DNA of 10,748 nt from Endomicrobium sp. (lineage in GTDB: Bacteria > Elusimicrobiota > Endomicrobiia > Endomicrobiales > Endomicrobiaceae). The stretch spans positions 1 through 10,748 of the forward strand of contig JAIRSP010000047.1 in the NCBI GenBank assembly GCA_031255375.1, read 5' to 3'. A program made the position numbers and the translations under genes. How positions within the stretch are numbered: the stretch's first letter is position 1; each line of letters begins with the position of its first letter. The notes beneath the pieces are model-generated. The model did no database searches and had not been told where the DNA came from. It worked only from the letters and a program-made list of their open reading frames with translations. Shown in pieces: positions 7,542 through 10,748 of the stretch.

Positions 7542-8942
7542 TTATTGTATAAGATTGCAAAATTTTTTATAAATTTCTTCTAATTTCATATTTCTTGAAG
7601 CTTTGAACAAAAATACATAATTTTTATCAATTAAGGTATCATTGATGAGTTTTTCTAAAATAATATTGGGGTTTTTTGTGTAAAAAACATTTTTATTAGT
7701 TATTGTTTTTTTTATATGAAAACTAAATTTACCAATAAGGTATATAAAATATATATTTTTTTGAAGATTAATAAATTTTCCGAGTTTAGCATGATAATAA
7801 ATTGATTTTTTACCAAGTTCAAGCATATCTCCAAGTACTAGATTAATTTTTTTGTTAACATAGTAATGCGATACTGACCGTATTGATTCTTGCATTGACG
7901 ATGGATTTGCATTATAGGCGTCATTTATTAAAATTATTTCATTTTTTATTACTGTTTCCATTCGCATTTTTGGTGGATTAAAATTTTCTACTCCAGATTT
8001 TATATCATCAAGTGAAATACCAAGGCCAATTGCACAAGAGGCCGCAGCCAACGCGTTTTGTATATTAAATTTCCCATTTATTGGCATCCTAATTTTTACT
8101 GATTTTTTATTATAATACAATTCAAAATCTATGCTATTAAAATATAATTTTATATTTTTTGCTTGAATATCAGCATCGTTTGTGCTACAAGAAAATGTAA
8201 TTATTTTATGTTTACTACATAATTTATATATTTTTTTTAAATATTTATCATCATTATTTATAATGATAAAACCATTTTTAGATACATTATCGAATAATGT
8301 TTTTTTTTCTCTAAATACACCATTAAGTGAAGTAAAATTTTCCAAATGTGAAAGACCTATATTTGTAATAACACCAACATATGGCCTTAATATATCAGAT
8401 AATATTTTTATTTCACCGTACGAAGATGTCCCCATTTCAAATACAGCATATTTAACAACAGAAGTTAAATTAAATGCTGTAAGAGAAAGCCCTATTATAT
8501 TATTAAAATTATCTTTATTTGAAATAGTCTTTGATTTTTTGCTTAGAATCGATGTTAAGATTTCCTTAGTAGTTGTTTTCCCATTTGAACCGGTAATACC
8601 AATTATTTGTACATTTTTAAATTTATTAATATATACTTTTGCAAGCTTTCCAAGTGCAATAATTGTATTATCTGTTTTTATAATTGGAACTGAGTTTGAT
8701 TCAATTTTTGTAAAATTAATACTTCTTTTTGAATATACTATTACTGCTGCTCCTTTTTTTATTGATTCTTTTATAAAATCATGCCCATCATAATTATTGC
8801 CTTTTATTGCAAAGTATATATCACCTTTTTTTATTGTTCTTGAATCTATTGATATATCACCAATTAATGGAAAATTTAAGTTATTAATTATAAGTTTTCC
8901 TTTAATTGCATGCACTAAATCTTCAAGGCAAAATGATTCCAT
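7542..8942 (-). CDS. murF: UDP-MurNAc-tripeptide:D-Ala-D-Ala ligase MurF
   Basis: MurF is the cytoplasmic ATP-dependent ligase that adds D-Ala-D-Ala to the UDP-MurNAc tripeptide, the last soluble precursor step. At 466 aa it is normal length. The N-terminal domain has DSR (33-35), DIYFAIKG (41-48) and YDGHDF (51-56) for UDP binding. The ATPase domain has GITGSNGKTTTKE (115-127), NFNNIIGLS (145-153), EMGTSSYGEI (169-178) and NIGLSHLENF (194-203). The C-terminal part has GKFNIQNALAA (290-300), NDAYNANPSSM (340-350), LGDMLELG (370-377) and KASRNMKLEE (448-457). Two departures are notable: Phe292 replaces the His of the usual GRHN, and KASR replaces KGSR. Neither looks inactivating on its own. 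A strong Shine-Dalgarno sequence lies 12 bases before the ATG. murE ends 28 bases upstream and mraY starts 13 bases downstream. Confidence 0.96.
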   Translation of the reverse strand: MESFCLEDLVHAIKGKLIINNLNFPLIGDISIDSRTIKKGDIYFAIKGNNYDGHDFIKESIKKGAAVIVYSKRSINFTKIESNSVPIIKTDNTIIALGKLAKVYINKFKNVQIIGITGSNGKTTTKEILTSILSKKSKTISNKDNFNNIIGLSLTAFNLTSVVKYAVFEMGTSSYGEIKILSDILRPYVGVITNIGLSHLENFTSLNGVFREKKTLFDNVSKNGFIIINNDDKYLKKIYKLCSKHKIITFSCSTNDADIQAKNIKLYFNSIDFELYYNKKSVKIRMPINGKFNIQNALAAASCAIGLGISLDDIKSGVENFNPPKMRMETVIKNEIILINDAYNANPSSMQESIRSVSHYYVNKKINLVLGDMLELGKKSIYYHAKLGKFINLQKNIYFIYLIGKFSFHIKKTITNKNVFYTKNPNIILEKLINDTLIDKNYVFLFKASRNMKLEEIYKKFCNLIQ

Positions 8943-8954
8943 TTAAAATATAAA

Positions 8955-8960
8955 CCCCCT
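8955..8960 (-). promoter_or_regulatory. Shine-Dalgarno sequence of murF
   Basis: On the minus strand AGGGGG stands 12 bases before the murF ATG, in the 28-base murE-murF gap. It differs from AGGAGG only by a change that still allows a G-U pair. The G-run stands out strongly in this AT-rich background, although the spacing is slightly long. Confidence 0.6.
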
Positions 8961-8970
8961 TTTGCTCAAT

Positions 8971-10479
8971 TTATTTTAATGTAGTCTTTTGTTTTTGTTT
9001 CATATAAATATATTTTTTAGCCATTTCAGCATCACTAAAACTTATTTTTTTAGTTCCTATAATTTGATAGTTTTCATGCCCTTTTCCTGCAATCAAAATA
9101 ACATCTCCTTTTTCAGCCATCATTATAGCGTTTTTTATTGCAATTTCCCTGTTTATTGTTATGTTGTAATTGTTTTTATTAGTTTTTTTTATTCCTGTTT
9201 CTATATCTAAAATTATTTGATATGGATCTTCTTCTCTTGGATTGTCAGATGTTACAAAAATAAAATCACTCATTTTAGATACCGTTTCCCCCATTAATGA
9301 TCTTTTCTTTTTATCTCTATTTCCACCACATCCAAAAATTGTGATAATTTTTTTAAATTTTAAATTATTTATAACTTGTAAAGTATTTTTTATAGCATCA
9401 TCTGTATGTGCATAGTCAATGATAACATCAAATCCGATTTCATTTGTATCAATTTTTTCAAATCTTCCAGGAATATATTTTAATTTATTTAAACCGATAA
9501 CAATTTTTTCAGTAGGAATACCAACACATAAGGCAGTAACAAAACCAGCAATTGCATTATAAATATTGTGTAAACCTATTTGATTTATTTTAATCTTTAT
9601 TTTTTTTTTGTTAAAAAATAAATCAAACATACTTTTTTTATTTGTAACTATAATATTTTTTGCTATAAAGCTTGCGTTACTATCTTCTATTGTAGAATAT
9701 GATTTTATTTCTGCATTAATTTTTGTTTTTAATATTTTTTTACCATATGTATCATCAATGTTTATTATAGCGCATTTTCTAATATTTTTTTTAAAATATA
9801 TCCCTAATTTTTTAAACAATATTAGTTTAGCTTTAAAGTAACTGCTTTTATTTTTATGAAAATCTAGATGATCTTGTGTTAAATTTGTGAAAATTGCCAT
9901 ATCGAAATTTATACCGTAAACCCTGTCCAAAGCTAAAGCATGCGATGATACTTCGATTATAATATATTTAACATCATTATTTATCATATCGTTCATAATT
10001 TTATAAATATCTAATGATTGTGGCGTTGTATTATTACTTTCAATTATCTTGTTTTTATATCTATAGTTAATTGTTCCAATTACGCCACAATTAATATTTG
10101 AGTTAGTGAATATGCTTTCAAGCATATACGTTATTGTTGTTTTTCCATTTGTCCCTGTAATTCCTATAACATTTAATTTTTTGTCTGGGTGATTGTAAAA
10201 TTTTGCACAAAATGATGACATGAAACGAGAAATATTTTTGACAATAATTTGTGTTATATTATCAATATTATATACTGTATCTGTAACAATTGTCGATGCA
10301 CCGCTTGATATTGCATCTTTTATATATTTTATTCTATCAATATCATTTTTTATTTTAATTGAAAAAAAAACATAGTTTTTATTAATTTTTCTAGAGTCAT
10401 ATGATACTCCAGATATTTCAATATTATCATTACCTATAATAGTCACTTCTTCATCTTTTAGAATTTTTTTCAGTTTCAT
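8971..10479 (-). CDS. murE: UDP-MurNAc-L-Ala-D-Glu:meso-diaminopimelate ligase MurE
   Basis: MurE is the cytoplasmic ATP-dependent ligase that adds the third peptide residue to UDP-MurNAc-L-Ala-D-Glu. At 502 aa it is normal length. Motifs are DSR (28-30), GITGTNGKTT (106-115), TTP (151-153), EVSSHAL (176-182), TQDHLDFH (201-208), Lys218 as the probable carbamoylated lysine, GLHNIYNAIAG (302-312), PGRFE (337-341), DYAHTDDAI (355-363), FGCGGNRDKKKR (382-393), SDNPREEDP (411-419) and AGKGHEN (464-470). DNPR marks meso-diaminopimelate rather than L-Lys specificity, so the wall is probably DAP-type. The N-terminal loop that usually reads G-x(3)-DGH is altered (Asp48 kept, then Arg-Ile). No clear Shine-Dalgarno sequence precedes the ATG. 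ftsI ends 32 bases upstream. Confidence 0.97.
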   Translation of the reverse strand: MKLKKILKDEEVTIIGNDNIEISGVSYDSRKINKNYVFFSIKIKNDIDRIKYIKDAISSGASTIVTDTVYNIDNITQIIVKNISRFMSSFCAKFYNHPDKKLNVIGITGTNGKTTITYMLESIFTNSNINCGVIGTINYRYKNKIIESNNTTPQSLDIYKIMNDMINNDVKYIIIEVSSHALALDRVYGINFDMAIFTNLTQDHLDFHKNKSSYFKAKLILFKKLGIYFKKNIRKCAIINIDDTYGKKILKTKINAEIKSYSTIEDSNASFIAKNIIVTNKKSMFDLFFNKKKIKIKINQIGLHNIYNAIAGFVTALCVGIPTEKIVIGLNKLKYIPGRFEKIDTNEIGFDVIIDYAHTDDAIKNTLQVINNLKFKKIITIFGCGGNRDKKKRSLMGETVSKMSDFIFVTSDNPREEDPYQIILDIETGIKKTNKNNYNITINREIAIKNAIMMAEKGDVILIAGKGHENYQIIGTKKISFSDAEMAKKYIYMKQKQKTTLK

Positions 10480-10511
10480 AATTATTTCACGGTATTTTTT
10501 ATATAATTTTA

Positions 10512-10748
10512 TTAATTATCGTCTTTATCAATATTTAAATATTGCGTAACTCTTTTTGCAATATTTGCAAAAACAGGTGATGCTACATATGATGCATAAT
10601 AATTAAGACATTTTGGCTCATCAATAATAACAAGTATTATAATTTTTGGTTTTATTGCTGGTATCATACCACAAAAAGAAGAATTATAATATTTATTAGA
10701 ATATGATTTTGTTTCTTTGTGAAATTTTTGTGCTGTTCCTGTTTTTCC
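10512..10748 (-). CDS. ftsI: Septal transpeptidase FtsI (PBP3), C-terminal end only
   Basis: The minus strand is open from the window edge to a TAA at 10514-10512, giving 78 codons that match the end of the class B penicillin-binding protein FtsI, which cross-links septal peptidoglycan with FtsW. The fragment begins at the transpeptidase KTG box (G-KTGTAQK, fragment residues 1-8). It continues with the usual SSFCGMIPA (23-31), the strand IILVIIDEPK (37-46), and YYASYVASPVFANI (50-63), which corresponds to the family's YYGG-VAAPVF region. The catalytic Ser-x-x-Lys box, dimerisation domain and membrane anchor lie outside the window. Its place before murE is the standard dcw order. The KTGTAQK form and spacing are more like delta-type or other non-gammaproteobacterial FtsI than E. 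coli PBP3 (KTGTSRK), which is an inference from memory. Confidence 0.94.
   Translation of the reverse strand, partial: GKTGTAQKFHKETKSYSNKYYNSSFCGMIPAIKPKIIILVIIDEPKCLNYYASYVASPVFANIAKRVTQYLNIDKDDN

Noticed and set aside
8182..8793. 203-codon open frame on the plus strand, antisense to murF
   Set aside because: It lies wholly inside murF, which has every family motif. The translation shows no recognisable domain. Long antisense frames are expected opposite AT-rich genes.

Overview
The window is very AT-rich (G+C looks like a fifth to a quarter by eye, not computed). Every gene I can support lies on the minus strand, so transcription runs from high to low coordinates. Read that way, it holds the peptidoglycan part of a classical division and cell wall (dcw) cluster: the 3' end of ftsI, then murE, murF, mraY, murD, ftsW and murG. 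A 207-base spacer follows, then uvrB (excinuclease subunit B), then about 420 bases with no supported gene. The standard bacterial code fits: Trp is TGG, seven genes stop at TAA and murD stops at TAG.

The cluster supplies consecutive steps of one pathway. MurD adds D-Glu, MurE adds (by its DNPR motif) meso-diaminopimelate, and MurF adds D-Ala-D-Ala to the UDP-MurNAc peptide in the cytoplasm. MraY moves the product to the lipid carrier (lipid I), and MurG adds GlcNAc (lipid II). FtsW polymerises glycan at the septum and FtsI cross-links it. Catalytic motifs are present in all of them, so the organism probably makes a DAP-type wall and divides with septal peptidoglycan synthesis. The murC, murB, ddl and ftsQAZ genes that often follow murG are absent here.

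The organism looks like a bacterium with strong AT bias, such as a host-restricted or endosymbiotic lineage. The signs are very high Lys, Asn and Ile content, long A/T homopolymers inside genes, weak or missing Shine-Dalgarno sequences, and spacers inside a normally compact operon. The phylum is unresolved. The FtsI C-terminus, FtsW and MurD look less like gammaproteobacterial proteins and more like those of deltaproteobacterial, elusimicrobial or similar lineages, but this is an impression from memory of the families.

No new multi-gene system is visible. The best unexplained signals are in the murG-uvrB spacer: a two-part inverted repeat of 8 bp plus 10 bp that could fold into a long hairpin with a competing local hairpin, and a separate perfect 7-bp dyad just before the uvrB start codon. 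The remaining observations concern gene loss or relocation after murG, poly(A) tracts in conserved codons, and a few changed motif residues.
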